Source: an uncultured Acidimicrobiales bacterium (GTDB lineage Bacteria; Actinomycetota; Acidimicrobiia; Acidimicrobiales; SZUA-35). From it: 39,247 nt of DNA. A program made the position numbers and the translations under genes. The notes beneath the pieces were generated by a model. It did no database searches, had not been told where the DNA came from, and saw only the letters and a program-made list of their open reading frames with translations. How positions within the stretch are numbered: position 1 is the stretch's first letter; every line of letters starts with the position of its first letter. Shown here piece by piece: positions 24,002 through 32,093 of this stretch. The stretch lies in NCBI GenBank assembly GCA_937976305.1, contig CALJSB010000097.1:1-39247 (forward strand), read 5' to 3'.

Positions 24002-25192
24002 CTAGCCGCGGATGGCGTTGCCCGATTCTGGGTCGAAGAAGTGGAATCGAGCCGTGTCAACCACGACCTCGAGTTCACTGCCGATCCGGGCCCGAGACCG
24101 TGGACTGAATCGGCCGACGTAAATCGTGCGGCCCTGCTCGTCCTTCGCCTGTTCGACCGCATCTTCACCCTCGAACTCAGCGTCCATGATCGAGAACGAC
24201 TCGACAGCAAGCGGAAAGTGGACGATCAATTCGGAACCGAGCGCCTCGATGAGCGTGCAGTGCGTGCGAAGCTTGCGATCACCGGGCGCATCGGTGGCGA
24301 TCTCAGCGTCTTCCATGTCCTCTGGGCGGATGCCCACCACGACTTCCCGACCCAAGAACCCGGCGAGGGCTGGCTTCGCCTGTGCGACCTGTGGGTCGAT
24401 CTTGAGCGTCTGGCCTTCGATCTCGACGGACATGTTGTCGGCGGTACCGCCGAGCGTGAGACGCATGAGGTTCATCGACGGTGAGCCAATGAAGCCAGCA
24501 ACAAAGACATTGTCGGGTGAGTCGTACAGATTTTGTGGGGTATCGACCTGCTGGAGGAAGCCACGCTTGAGCACACAGACACGGTCGCCCATGGTCATGG
24601 CTTCGACTTGGTCGTGGGTGACGTAGATCGTCGTGACGCCAAGATCGCGCTGAAGCGCAGCAATCTCGGCCCGCATCTGCACACGAAGCTTGGCATCGAG
24701 GTTCGACAGCGGCTCGTCCATCAGGAAGGCCTTGGGCTGGCGCACAATCGCCCTGCCCATGGCAACACGCTGGCGCTGACCGCCAGACAGCTGACCTGGT
24801 TTCTTCGGGAGCTGCTCGGTGAGGTCGAGAATCGCCGCAGCCTTGCCAACCCGCTCTTCGATCTCGGCCTTTGGAATCTTGGCGAGCTTGAGGGCAAAGC
24901 CGATGTTGTCGGCCACCGTCATGTGTGGATAGAGGGCGTAGTTCTGAAAGACCATGGCGATGTCGCGGTCCTTCGGATGCACATCGTTCACCAGGGTCGG
25001 GCCGATTCTCATCTCGCCACCGCTGATCTCTTCGAGCCCAGCGACCATGCGGAGCGCCGTTGACTTCCCGCAACCTGATGGTCCAACGAGAACCAGAAAC
25101 TCGCCATCTTTGATGTCGAGATCAAGATCGTGGATCGCGTGGTATCCGTTCGGGTAGATCTTGTTGACGCGTTCGAGAACTACTTCAGCCAC
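24002..25192 (-). CDS. ugpC: Sugar ABC importer ATPase, MalK/UgpC/MsiK type
   Basis: ATPase of carbohydrate (CUT1) importers, 396 residues. GTG start at 25192 with GGGGAGG upstream; the frame to 25225 is not family-like. Walker A is GPSGCGKST (37-45), Q-loop VFQNYALYPHMTV, signature LSGGQRQRVAMGRAIVRQPKAFLMDEPLSNLDAKLR with Walker B and D-loop, and H-loop VTHDQVEAMTM. The C-terminal TOBE/regulatory part includes VVGIRPEDMEDAE. No permease or binding protein is adjacent. In actinobacteria an orphan ATPase of this type (MsiK) serves several sugar importers, so a shared role is likely. The gene symbol follows the usual family label; substrate is not shown by sequence. Confidence 0.88.
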   Translation of the reverse strand: MAEVVLERVNKIYPNGYHAIHDLDLDIKDGEFLVLVGPSGCGKSTALRMVAGLEEISGGEMRIGPTLVNDVHPKDRDIAMVFQNYALYPHMTVADNIGFALKLAKIPKAEIEERVGKAAAILDLTEQLPKKPGQLSGGQRQRVAMGRAIVRQPKAFLMDEPLSNLDAKLRVQMRAEIAALQRDLGVTTIYVTHDQVEAMTMGDRVCVLKRGFLQQVDTPQNLYDSPDNVFVAGFIGSPSMNLMRLTLGGTADNMSVEIEGQTLKIDPQVAQAKPALAGFLGREVVVGIRPEDMEDAEIATDAPGDRKLRTHCTLIEALGSELIVHFPLAVESFSIMDAEFEGEDAVEQAKDEQGRTIYVGRFSPRSRARIGSELEVVVDTARFHFFDPESGNAIRG

Positions 25193-25288
25193 TCGCCCTC
25201 CCCAAGGGTTGTTTGCGAAAGGCAATCGTACAGCACCATGAAAGCGTTTGCAGAGCCGAGCAAAGGCGGGCCACGACGGTGCTCGAGC

Positions 25289-26356
25289 TCAGGAGTCTTC
25301 CTGTGGTTTGATCTGCTCGGACACCGATCGACGGCGCAACGTGACCAAGCCAGCGAGCCCCGCCGCGATGAGCGCAACCGGGCCGGCGATACGAGCGAGC
25401 CCGTTCGAACCACCGTCATCAATCAGGCCGCTGGCCTGCTCAGATTGGGCGCTGGTTGGTGCGGCCCGGTCGGCCGTGGTGGCCTCGGTTGTCGACGACC
25501 CGGCGGCTGCATCAGTCGCGCTTGGCGCTGGTGTCGAAGGCGACACTTCGTCGGTCGTCGCAGATGTTGTTGGCTCCGAGTTGGACGCAGCGTCGCTTGT
25601 CGTTGTTGCCTCACTCGTTGGTGGCTCAGTCGTCGCCTCAGTCGTTGTTGCCTCGGTCGTAACCGGCGTCTCAGTCGTTGTTGCCTCGGTGGTCGGCGCT
25701 TCGGTGGTTGATGTCGTCTGCGTCGTCACTGCGGCGGCGCCCCCGCTGGCAATCGGGATCAGCTGATCGGTGATCACCCGAACGCCAGCATCGCCGGGGC
25801 ACGACGTTTGCGACATATCGCGATGGGGAGCGATGGTCGGCGTTGTCACCTCGGTGCCCCGAGGGTGCCGGTTCGACCCTCGCGAAACGAACGTCGTGGT
25901 GGCTCCAGGCGCCACGTTGATGCCGTAGGTGCTTGCCAGTTGACCGAGCAGGCGGCCCATCGAATCGATTGCTGCCGTCGATGGCGGGGAGCTCGAGTGG
26001 TCCCCGATAAACGCGCAGAGTATGGCGAAGCCCTGACTTCCGCCGGTCGCGCTTCCCTGTACCGGGCCGGCGATGCTCCCCTGGCGGCCTTCCCACACCA
26101 CGCCGAATCGGTCGACGAGGAAGTTGTAGGCGATGTCGGGCCAGCCCTTTTCGGCACTGGTGTGGAAGTTGAAATACGACCTCAAGGTGGGGGCGACATC
26201 GCTCTCGGCGTAGGAGTTGGAGGCGACGGTGTGGTGAACGATCAGGAACCGCACATCGGTTTCAGCTTCGATCGAGCCAACGGGCGCGAGGTCGCCCGCC
26301 CAGTCAGAGCGCGGCCTGATGGCCACCCCCTGACGAGCAAACAACGAACGACGCAC
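25289..26356 (-). CDS. N-acetylmuramoyl-L-alanine amidase/PGRP-domain protein with C-terminal membrane anchor
   Basis: Peptidoglycan-active amidase_2/PGRP domain at the N-terminus (about 15-200). Zinc ligands appear to be a His in FLIVHHTVAS (41/42), His178 in APHRDMSQTSCPGD and Cys186; NFLVDRFGVVWEGR is the conserved central strand pair. A Thr/Ser/Pro/Glu-rich tether of about 100 residues follows (repeated TTEATT units). Then comes a C-terminal helix (GPVALIAAGLAGLVTLRRRS, about 320-340) with a basic tail. The start is taken as GTG 26356 because TATCGT lies 6 nt upstream (leaderless); GTG 26401 is an alternative. With either start no signal peptide is visible, which is odd for a cell-wall hydrolase. 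Confidence 0.8.
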   Translation of the reverse strand: MRRSLFARQGVAIRPRSDWAGDLAPVGSIEAETDVRFLIVHHTVASNSYAESDVAPTLRSYFNFHTSAEKGWPDIAYNFLVDRFGVVWEGRQGSIAGPVQGSATGGSQGFAILCAFIGDHSSSPPSTAAIDSMGRLLGQLASTYGINVAPGATTTFVSRGSNRHPRGTEVTTPTIAPHRDMSQTSCPGDAGVRVITDQLIPIASGGAAAVTTQTTSTTEAPTTEATTTETPVTTEATTTEATTEPPTSEATTTSDAASNSEPTTSATTDEVSPSTPAPSATDAAAGSSTTEATTADRAAPTSAQSEQASGLIDDGGSNGLARIAGPVALIAAGLAGLVTLRRRSVSEQIKPQEDS

Positions 26357-26368
26357 GCTTCGACGATA
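26357..26368 (-). promoter_or_regulatory. -10 box of a leaderless promoter (TATCGT, minus strand)
   Basis: On the minus strand TATCGT (26368-26363) is followed by 6 nt and the GTG at 26356. It decides the start choice for the amidase gene. The divergent zinc-ribbon gene has the same arrangement 98 nt away. Confidence 0.5.
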
Positions 26369-26442
26369 GAACGCCCCGAGCCTCGGGTGGCCTACCCTCA
26401 CCGAGCTCGCGGGTCGACGCTCGAGGATCGCTGTCCAGGCTC

Positions 26443-26454
26443 TAGCATTGAGGC
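26443..26454 (+). promoter_or_regulatory. -10 box of a leaderless promoter (TAGCAT)
   Basis: TAGCAT (26443-26448) matches TANNNT and is 6 nt upstream of the ATG at 26455. No Shine-Dalgarno is present. Confidence 0.55.
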
Positions 26455-26658
26455 ATGGAAGGCACGACCCACCCCGCAGACATCGATCTCACCTGTCCTC
26501 GTTGTGAGGCCAGCGTGACCGAACGCTTCTACGGCCCGTGCGAGTCATGCCGCAACGAGCTCCGGGCAACCCAAGTCGGCGAAGCGTCAGACGCCGAAGC
26601 GGCGGAGTACGAACCAAAGATGAACGTCGTCCCCAACGCCATCGCCTCCAAGGAATAA
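26455..26658 (+). CDS. Small zinc-ribbon protein
   Basis: A 67-residue protein. Two CxxC knuckles, CPRC (14-17) and CESC (29-32), form a short zinc ribbon; the remaining half is acidic and unstructured (EASDAEAAEYEPKMNVV). No enzyme motif is seen. Such miniproteins often accompany nucleic-acid or protein partners, but nothing nearby identifies one. Coding status is supported by the leaderless promoter, the spaced Cys pairs and the lack of an alternative gene on the other strand. It is divergent from the amidase and convergent with nudC. Confidence 0.75.
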   Translation: MEGTTHPADIDLTCPRCEASVTERFYGPCESCRNELRATQVGEASDAEAAEYEPKMNVVPNAIASKE

Positions 26659-26661
26659 CCG

Positions 26662-26770
26662 GTTCTGGAGTCTCCCACCGACGTTTCCGCACGCTCCAGC
26701 CTCCAGTTCAACGTGCACTCTCGTTCTGGAGTCTCCCACCGACGTTTCCGTACGCTCCGACCTCCAGTTC
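26662..26770. repeat. Two 48-bp direct repeats between convergent genes
   Basis: Copies at 26662-26709 and 26723-26770 start GTTCTGGAGTCTCCCACCGA and end CCTCCAGTTC, agree at 45 of 48 positions and have a period of 61 nt. Each contains CTGGAG near its left end and CTCCAG at its right, so each can form a stem; both lie in the 147-nt gap between the zinc-ribbon gene (plus) and nudC (minus). They may act as a bidirectional terminator or be a dispersed intergenic repeat family. Confidence 0.75.
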
Positions 26771-26805
26771 GGAGAGGGGATGACGGAGGGGTGACGGGTG
26801 GGTGG

Positions 26806-27633
26806 CTAGTTCTTGACTCGGGTGAGCCAGTCTTCGATGAGCCAGCCGGCGATCGACATGCCACCGATCGGTGACGGCGGCAAGTTGTCCGGTCCGTACC
26901 AGCCAGCCTCGACGATCTCTTCTTCTTGGATCGAGATCTCGCCGCCCGCCCATGTTGCGGTGAATCCGATCATCATCGAGTTCGGGAACGGCCACGGTTG
27001 TGAACCAAAGTAGCGCACGTCTTTGACCTCGATGCCGGTCTCTTCCAACACCTCGCGAACGACGCATTCTTCGAGGCTCTCCCCCGGCTCAACGAAGCCA
27101 GCGAGCGCGCTGTAGAAGCGACCGGGGAACTGTCGGCCCCACGCCAGCAACACCTCGGGACCATCCTCGCCCTCCCGCTCGACCAACATGATGACGGCGG
27201 GCGACAGCCGAGGGAAGGCCATTGCCTTGCACGCCGGGCACACCTTGGCCCGTTCGGACTCGTGAGCGGTGGTTTGGGTACCGCAGCGGCCGCAGAACTG
27301 ATGGTCGCGATCCCACAACAACACCTGAGACCCTCGACCCGCCATTGCCCACTCGACATCGGGAATCACGCCATAGGCGGCCCGCATGTTGACGAACTCC
27401 CCGCCTTCGGGGACGTCGTCGAACGGGTCGGCGTCCGGTGCGATCCGAGCGGTGCGCACCGGCGCGCCATCATCGCTCCCGAGCACGTGGACGTCGACAA
27501 GCGGGCAGGGCGGTGCATCGCCCACAGGCACTGCACCGGCCACGAGCAAAAGGCTGCCCCGATTGTCAAAGACGTACCACGGTCCCGAAGCTGCGGCTTC
27601 GGTCTCGCTCAGTGTTGTGGCCGGGGTGAACAT
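26806..27633 (-). CDS. nudC: NAD(+)/NADH diphosphatase, Nudix family
   Basis: Hydrolyses NADH to NMNH and AMP, and in studied bacteria can remove NAD caps from RNA; cytosolic, 275 residues. The zinc ribbon is CGRC (114-117) with CPAC (132-135). The Nudix box is GFVEPGESLEECVVREVLEETGI (179-201), with all catalytic Glu residues present. SQPWPFPNS (211-219) is the NudC-specific signature. The ATG at 27633 is 6 nt behind TAGGCT with no Shine-Dalgarno, so it is probably leaderless. It converges on the zinc-ribbon gene across the 48-bp repeats. Confidence 0.95.
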   Translation of the reverse strand: MFTPATTLSETEAAASGPWYVFDNRGSLLLVAGAVPVGDAPPCPLVDVHVLGSDDGAPVRTARIAPDADPFDDVPEGGEFVNMRAAYGVIPDVEWAMAGRGSQVLLWDRDHQFCGRCGTQTTAHESERAKVCPACKAMAFPRLSPAVIMLVEREGEDGPEVLLAWGRQFPGRFYSALAGFVEPGESLEECVVREVLEETGIEVKDVRYFGSQPWPFPNSMMIGFTATWAGGEISIQEEEIVEAGWYGPDNLPPSPIGGMSIAGWLIEDWLTRVKN

Positions 27634-27645
27634 GGAGGGAGCCTA
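27634..27645 (-). promoter_or_regulatory. -10 box of a leaderless promoter (TAGGCT, minus strand)
   Basis: On the minus strand TAGGCT (27645-27640) is followed by 6 nt and the nudC ATG at 27633. The surrounding GATATAGGCT is among the most AT-rich spots nearby. Confidence 0.6.
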
Positions 27646-27704
27646 TATCCGACGGCCTCGGCGAGAGGAAGGCCCACGCCGGCCCTCCCCCCTCGCCTGC
27701 ACCG

Positions 27705-30548
27705 TCAGCTCGTCATCCGAAGCGCGGACGCCGGCGGCACACGACCAGCCCGGATCGCAGGGACCAGCGAGGCGAGCAGCGACGCCACGAGGGCAATGAC
27801 CGCAAGCATCGCCAGCCAGCGATACGGCAGAGCAAAAGTGAGCCCCTCTTCAAACGCCGCGCTACGAGTGAGTGTCTGCCACGAGCTCAAGACGCCGAGC
27901 CCGATTCCGAGGACAACACCTTGGAACCCGATGAAGGCAGCTTCGACGATGAATGATCCTCGAACCGTTTCGGAACGAATGCCGACGGCCCGCAGCATTC
28001 CCAGCTGACGCCGCCGCTCTCGCACTGCTCGCACCAGCACAACACCGAGACCAGCAATGCCGATGAGCAGACCGAGCCCGAGGTAGCCCTGCAGCATCGA
28101 GATGAACGCTTCCTGCTCGCTCGTCTCGCTGATCGCCAGGTCAAGAACCGCAGCCGCATCGGCGCCCCGCTCGACACCATCAGCATTGAGCGACGCTGCG
28201 AGAGCAGACGCATCCATGCCGTCGGCCGGCACCAAGAAGTGACGCCACACTGCGTCGACACTGTTGAGCAGCGTCGGGGCCAGTGGCTCGCCGAGGTACA
28301 TACCGGAGCCAACGAGCCAACCGTTTGCCATCACCCCGGCGACGGTCACATCAACATCGTCACCATCGGGCGTTCTCAGCGTGATGACATCGCCCGGAAT
28401 CTCGCCGGACCAATCCTGCATCACGACCCACTTGGTGCCGTCCACCGAACTCGACTCGACGACGGCTTCCCACGCTGCAGCATCATCAGCGAACTCGTCG
28501 CCGCGAAGCGTGAGCGGAGGAGGCGACACCGCCAGGAACTGATCGTCGACGAACTGAGCTCGAGTAAAGAACGTTTCTTCGTCGAGACCCTCGGTGATCT
28601 CGACGACCTCGACTCCCCTGGTCCGAATCGCAGCCGCATGCGCAACATCGTCGCGAGCAGCGAGTTCTTCGGTGGTGAAGGGCGACGTGTTGTTTGTGTC
28701 GACCAATGCTGCCCACGACCCGGCAGCCTGATTGGCAAGCTCAGGGGTCGAAGCGGAGAAGACTGCGTTCATCACGCCCATGAAGGTGACGGTAAAGATC
28801 ACCAGGGCGTACATCGCAATGAGGAGGGCCGAACGCACTGGCCGATCGAGCGGGTGAGCAAGACCCAGTCGGGCCGACACGTTTGCGCCTCCACCCAGCC
28901 GGGCCAGCCGGCTCCAGAAACGCTCGAGCACTGCCACCATCGTGACGGCAAGGCCAACAAGCAAGATGCCCTGAGCGAGAAACAGGCTGATGTCGGGGTC
29001 GTCCATGACATCGGGGAGCAGGCCAAACACTGCGGCCGTCCAGAACAGGGCCGCGCCGCACAAGGCGATGATGGCCATGCGGGTCGGAACCAATCGCCCG
29101 AGGAGAGGGATGGCAGAAACCAGGGCGAGCACCGGCGCCACCATGGCGATGATCGGCGTGGTACCAGCCATCACGTACAGAACGACACCAGCTGCGACGC
29201 CAACTGCTCCACCGACGAGGCTCTTCCATGAGCGTTCCCGATGCGACTGTGCTGGCATGTCTTTCAGTGCACGGATGATGTTGAGCTTGCTGGTCCGGAA
29301 GCTCGTGAGGACCACCGTCAGCTGCGAGATGGCGAAGCCGATCGCGGCGCCGGCTACGAGGCTCGACGGCTCCACGAACAGCCTGATGCCAACGTCGTCG
29401 GTCGGCAGCACAGCTGATGCGTATGCGGTGACACCAGCCCCGACGCCGACGCCCACAAGAGCACCGAGAACCGCTGCGATCGCACCGTAGACGGCACCTT
29501 CGAGAGCAAAGGCCCGCATGATCGCCCCACGTCGGATGCCAACGGCCCGCATTGTGCCGAGCTCAACGGTTCGCTCTGCGGCGAGCATGACAAAGAGGTT
29601 GATCACCAGCAGCACACCGGCGGCGACGCTGAAGCCGCTGATGGTGCCAAACAAGCTGGTGGTGTCTTCGGCTTCGAACTCAGCGTCCTCAATCAGCCAG
29701 CTCTTCACCCACGAGATCTCCGGGTCGTCGATCATGACGCCCGCGAGCGCACTGGCGATTTGCTCGTCGACGGTCTCGCTGAGATCAGCGCCGGAGTAAA
29801 CGTCACCGGTGTTCGACACAAACACCCCGCTCGACACCGCGTCATCTGACAATGCGGACTGAGCGAACGTCGAGCCGGTGAGCGACCCGGGAGCGACGAT
29901 CGCTTCGCCGATGCCGGCCAAACCAGTCTTCTCGAGGACGGCAACCACCTCGAGAACGATCGTGCCGTCGCCAATGAAGATCTCGACGGAGTCGCCAACC
30001 ACAACCCCGAGATCGCTGGCGACCACATCGTTGAGAACGATCTCATCGGAGCCCATCTCAACGGGCGCATCGGCCAGTCCAGTGGCGGACGGGTCACCGC
30101 CGAAGGTAGATCCGACCGCCGTGTCGAACTCAAGCAGCCGGACCGTTGGTTCGACGACCCGGCTGTCGGTGCCAGCTTCGCCGGCTCCGATCGCAACCGC
30201 GACGAACGAGACCGGCATGACACCGTCGATGTCGGCCGACTCGAGATCGCTGATGGCTTCGGCAGCGACAGCGGCTTGGTCGGTGCTGTCGACGTCGACG
30301 ATCATGTCGGTCGGACCCCAGCGGGTCTCGGCGAGGCTTCGGATTGAGCCGCCAAAGCTGTCGCCAACGACGAAGGCAGCAGTGACGAGCGCCGTTGCCA
30401 GCAGAGAACCGGCGACCACCAGCGCAGCCTCACCTCGACGGCGACTCACGTTGCGAAGTCCAAGACGGCGAATGGTGGGTCGACGAACGAGATCGAAGAT
30501 CACTGGCGGGATCAGCACCGCCAAAATGATGAGCGCAACGATGGTCAT
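27705..30548 (-). CDS. FtsX-like ABC exporter permease
   Basis: A 947-residue inner-membrane permease of the MacB/LolC/DevC group, partner of the ATPase encoded just upstream (ATGA overlap at 30545-30548). It has an N-terminal helix pair around RRLGLRNVSRRRGEAALVVAGSLLATALVTAAFV, a large extracytoplasmic domain (about 70-285) and a three-helix FtsX domain (about 290-420, with VELGTMRAVGIRRGAIMRAF). Central helices (about 445-590) and a second extracytoplasmic domain follow, then a C-terminal FtsX domain (VRERRRQLGMLRAVGIRSETVRGSF). The duplicated layout means one chain may do the work of two. Likely roles are lipoprotein, peptide or antimicrobial export, or mechanotransmission; the adjacent envelope-stress regulators favour an antimicrobial-response role (inference). 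Confidence 0.88.
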   Translation of the reverse strand: MTIVALIILAVLIPPVIFDLVRRPTIRRLGLRNVSRRRGEAALVVAGSLLATALVTAAFVVGDSFGGSIRSLAETRWGPTDMIVDVDSTDQAAVAAEAISDLESADIDGVMPVSFVAVAIGAGEAGTDSRVVEPTVRLLEFDTAVGSTFGGDPSATGLADAPVEMGSDEIVLNDVVASDLGVVVGDSVEIFIGDGTIVLEVVAVLEKTGLAGIGEAIVAPGSLTGSTFAQSALSDDAVSSGVFVSNTGDVYSGADLSETVDEQIASALAGVMIDDPEISWVKSWLIEDAEFEAEDTTSLFGTISGFSVAAGVLLVINLFVMLAAERTVELGTMRAVGIRRGAIMRAFALEGAVYGAIAAVLGALVGVGVGAGVTAYASAVLPTDDVGIRLFVEPSSLVAGAAIGFAISQLTVVLTSFRTSKLNIIRALKDMPAQSHRERSWKSLVGGAVGVAAGVVLYVMAGTTPIIAMVAPVLALVSAIPLLGRLVPTRMAIIALCGAALFWTAAVFGLLPDVMDDPDISLFLAQGILLVGLAVTMVAVLERFWSRLARLGGGANVSARLGLAHPLDRPVRSALLIAMYALVIFTVTFMGVMNAVFSASTPELANQAAGSWAALVDTNNTSPFTTEELAARDDVAHAAAIRTRGVEVVEITEGLDEETFFTRAQFVDDQFLAVSPPPLTLRGDEFADDAAAWEAVVESSSVDGTKWVVMQDWSGEIPGDVITLRTPDGDDVDVTVAGVMANGWLVGSGMYLGEPLAPTLLNSVDAVWRHFLVPADGMDASALAASLNADGVERGADAAAVLDLAISETSEQEAFISMLQGYLGLGLLIGIAGLGVVLVRAVRERRRQLGMLRAVGIRSETVRGSFIVEAAFIGFQGVVLGIGLGVLSSWQTLTRSAAFEEGLTFALPYRWLAMLAVIALVASLLASLVPAIRAGRVPPASALRMTS

Positions 30549-31306
30549 CGGACCGGTCCTTCAGTCGACGCTTCGGCGGTTACAGATGACGGACGAGTGT
30601 CAGCAGCGATCAGGCCGTCGCGAACCTCGATCAAGCGGTCGGCGCTGGCCCCGATCTCACGATCGTGGGTGACAACCACCATGGTCTGACCCGCTCGGTT
30701 GACCTCGTGAAACAGCTCGAGGACAGAGGCAGCGGTTGCGGAGTCGAGGTTGCCGGTCGGTTCGTCGGCCCACACCACGGCGGGGTCGGTCACGAGCGCC
30801 CGAGCAATCGCCACCCGCTGTTGTTCGCCACCGGACAGCTCGGCGGGACGGTGACCGGAGCGATCAGCCAGCCCGACACGGCTGAGCAGATCCATCGCTC
30901 GGTCACGAGACTCCTTTGGCTTGGCGCCCGCAGCCAACATCGGCAGTTCGGCGTTCTCGACGGCCGAAAGGACCGGAATCAGGTTGAAGCTCTGGAACAC
31001 GAAACCCATGCGCTTGGCTCGATGCGTCGTGCGGGCCCGGTCGGACATCTCGTGGATGTCGTTGCCATCGATCAGCACGGTGCCGCCGTCGATCTCGTCG
31101 AGGCCCGAGAGACAGTTGAGCAACGTCGACTTGCCGTTGCCTGACGGGCCCATCACCACGACGAACTCGCCCCCAGAGATATCGAGATCGACACCTCGCA
31201 GGGCGGGCACGACGAGGTCACCCGTGCGGTAGGTCTTCTCGACCCCCCGGGCGCTCACCAGCGCATTTGCTTGCGGAGCAGTTCCATTGATTTCGTCTGA
31301 ACTCAT
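30545..31306 (-). CDS. ABC exporter ATPase, LolD/MacB type
   Basis: Cytoplasmic ATPase for the FtsX-like permease, 253 residues. Start at ATG 31306, with GGGAGA upstream; earlier in-frame ATGs (to 31375) are not needed. Walker A is GPSGNGKST (53-61), Q-loop [23 protein letters not shown], signature [15 protein letters not shown], Walker [18 protein letters not shown] and H-loop VVTHD. The N-terminal [16 protein letters not shown]-type stretch is typical of the LolD/MacB family. The 145-nt gap towards the response regulator gene holds a CCCTGA-containing hairpin. Confidence 0.92.
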   Translation of the reverse strand: MSSDEINGTAPQANALVSARGVEKTYRTGDLVVPALRGVDLDISGGEFVVVMGPSGNGKSTLLNCLSGLDEIDGGTVLIDGNDIHEMSDRARTTHRAKRMGFVFQSFNLIPVLSAVENAELPMLAAGAKPKESRDRAMDLLSRVGLADRSGHRPAELSGGEQQRVAIARALVTDPAVVWADEPTGNLDSATAASVLELFHEVNRAGQTMVVVTHDREIGASADRLIEVRDGLIAADTRPSSVTAEASTEGPVR

Positions 31307-31422
31307 GGACTGTCTCCCTGGGCGATATCGAAGCGTTGCAGTCATGTCGACGATGTTCGAACACGTTTCGTTCATCGGCGATCAGGTGACTTCCCGATCA
31401 GACCCTTACCGAGTGGGGGCTC

Positions 31423-31442
31423 ACTCAGGGACCACCCTGAGT
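31423..31442. promoter_or_regulatory. 8-bp inverted repeat between response regulator and exporter operon
   Basis: ACTCAGGG (31423-31430) and CCCTGAGT (31435-31442) form a perfect dyad with ACCA between. On the minus strand it lies 9 nt after the response regulator stop and about 117 nt before the exporter ATPase start. It could be a weak terminator (no T-run) or an operator for the exporter; it shares ACCCTGA with the 33414-33456 region. Confidence 0.45.
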
Positions 31443-31451
31443 ATCCCGCGT

Positions 31452-32093
31452 TCAGACGATGCGGCGGCGGGCGGCCCAACTGGTGAGCTCGTGACGGCTC
31501 GACAGCTGCAGTTTGCGCAACACGTTCGACGCGTGGGTCTCGACCGTCTTGATCGAAATCGTGAGCCGCCGAGCAATCTCTTTGTAGGCGTAACCGCGGG
31601 CCAGCAGTCGCATCACTTCTTGCTCTCGGGGTGAGAGCAGATCGAGCTCGGGGTCGACCGGCTCTGGCACCGCGGTCGAAAAGGCGTCAAGCACGAAGCC
31701 TGCGAGCCGGGGCGAAAACACGGCGTCGCCCTCGGCGATTCGAACCACAGCAGAAACGAGCTCATCACCCCGAATGGCCTTGGTGACGTAGCCACGAGCA
31801 CCCGCTCGAATCACCGAGATCACATCGTCTGGCGCATCTGAAACCGAGAGGGCCAGGAACTTGGTTTCGACACCTCGGGCCACGACGCCGTTGATGACAT
31901 CTGCTCCGGTGCCAGACGGCAGATGCACATCGAGCAGTACGACCTCGGGTGTCCGGTCGACGATGACATCGACCGCCTCGTGCACGTCGCCGGCCTCGCC
32001 GATCACGTGAACACCATCGCCGAGCTCAGCCTTGACGCCGGCACGCACCAGGTCGTGATCGTCAACCAGGACGACGGTTGGTTGGTATGCCAT
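31452..32093 (-). CDS. NarL/LuxR-type response regulator
   Basis: A 213-residue transcription factor. The receiver domain (1-120) has the acidic pair Asp11/Asp12, phospho-acceptor Asp55 in VVLLDVHLP, Ser83 at the switch position (LALSVSD) and Lys105 in GYVTKAI. The C-terminal GerE helix-turn-helix (about 148-208) reads LSPREQEVMRLLARGYAYKEIARRLTISIKTVETHASNVLRKL. The start overlaps the kinase stop by one nucleotide (TGATG), so the pair is co-translated. Its likely partner is the PspC-domain kinase; targets may include the divergent PspC/LiaF operon and the exporter (inference). Confidence 0.93.
   Translation of the reverse strand: MAYQPTVVLVDDHDLVRAGVKAELGDGVHVIGEAGDVHEAVDVIVDRTPEVVLLDVHLPSGTGADVINGVVARGVETKFLALSVSDAPDDVISVIRAGARGYVTKAIRGDELVSAVVRIAEGDAVFSPRLAGFVLDAFSTAVPEPVDPELDLLSPREQEVMRLLARGYAYKEIARRLTISIKTVETHASNVLRKLQLSSRHELTSWAARRRIV

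Noticed and set aside
25855-25885. GGTTCGA followed by CCCTCG as a tRNA T-arm
   Set aside because: No matching acceptor, D or anticodon arms upstream, and it lies inside the amidase coding sequence.
28239-29231. 330-codon plus-strand open frame opposite the FtsX permease
   Set aside because: His/Gln/Gly-rich composition typical of an antisense shadow; the minus-strand permease is a clear family member.
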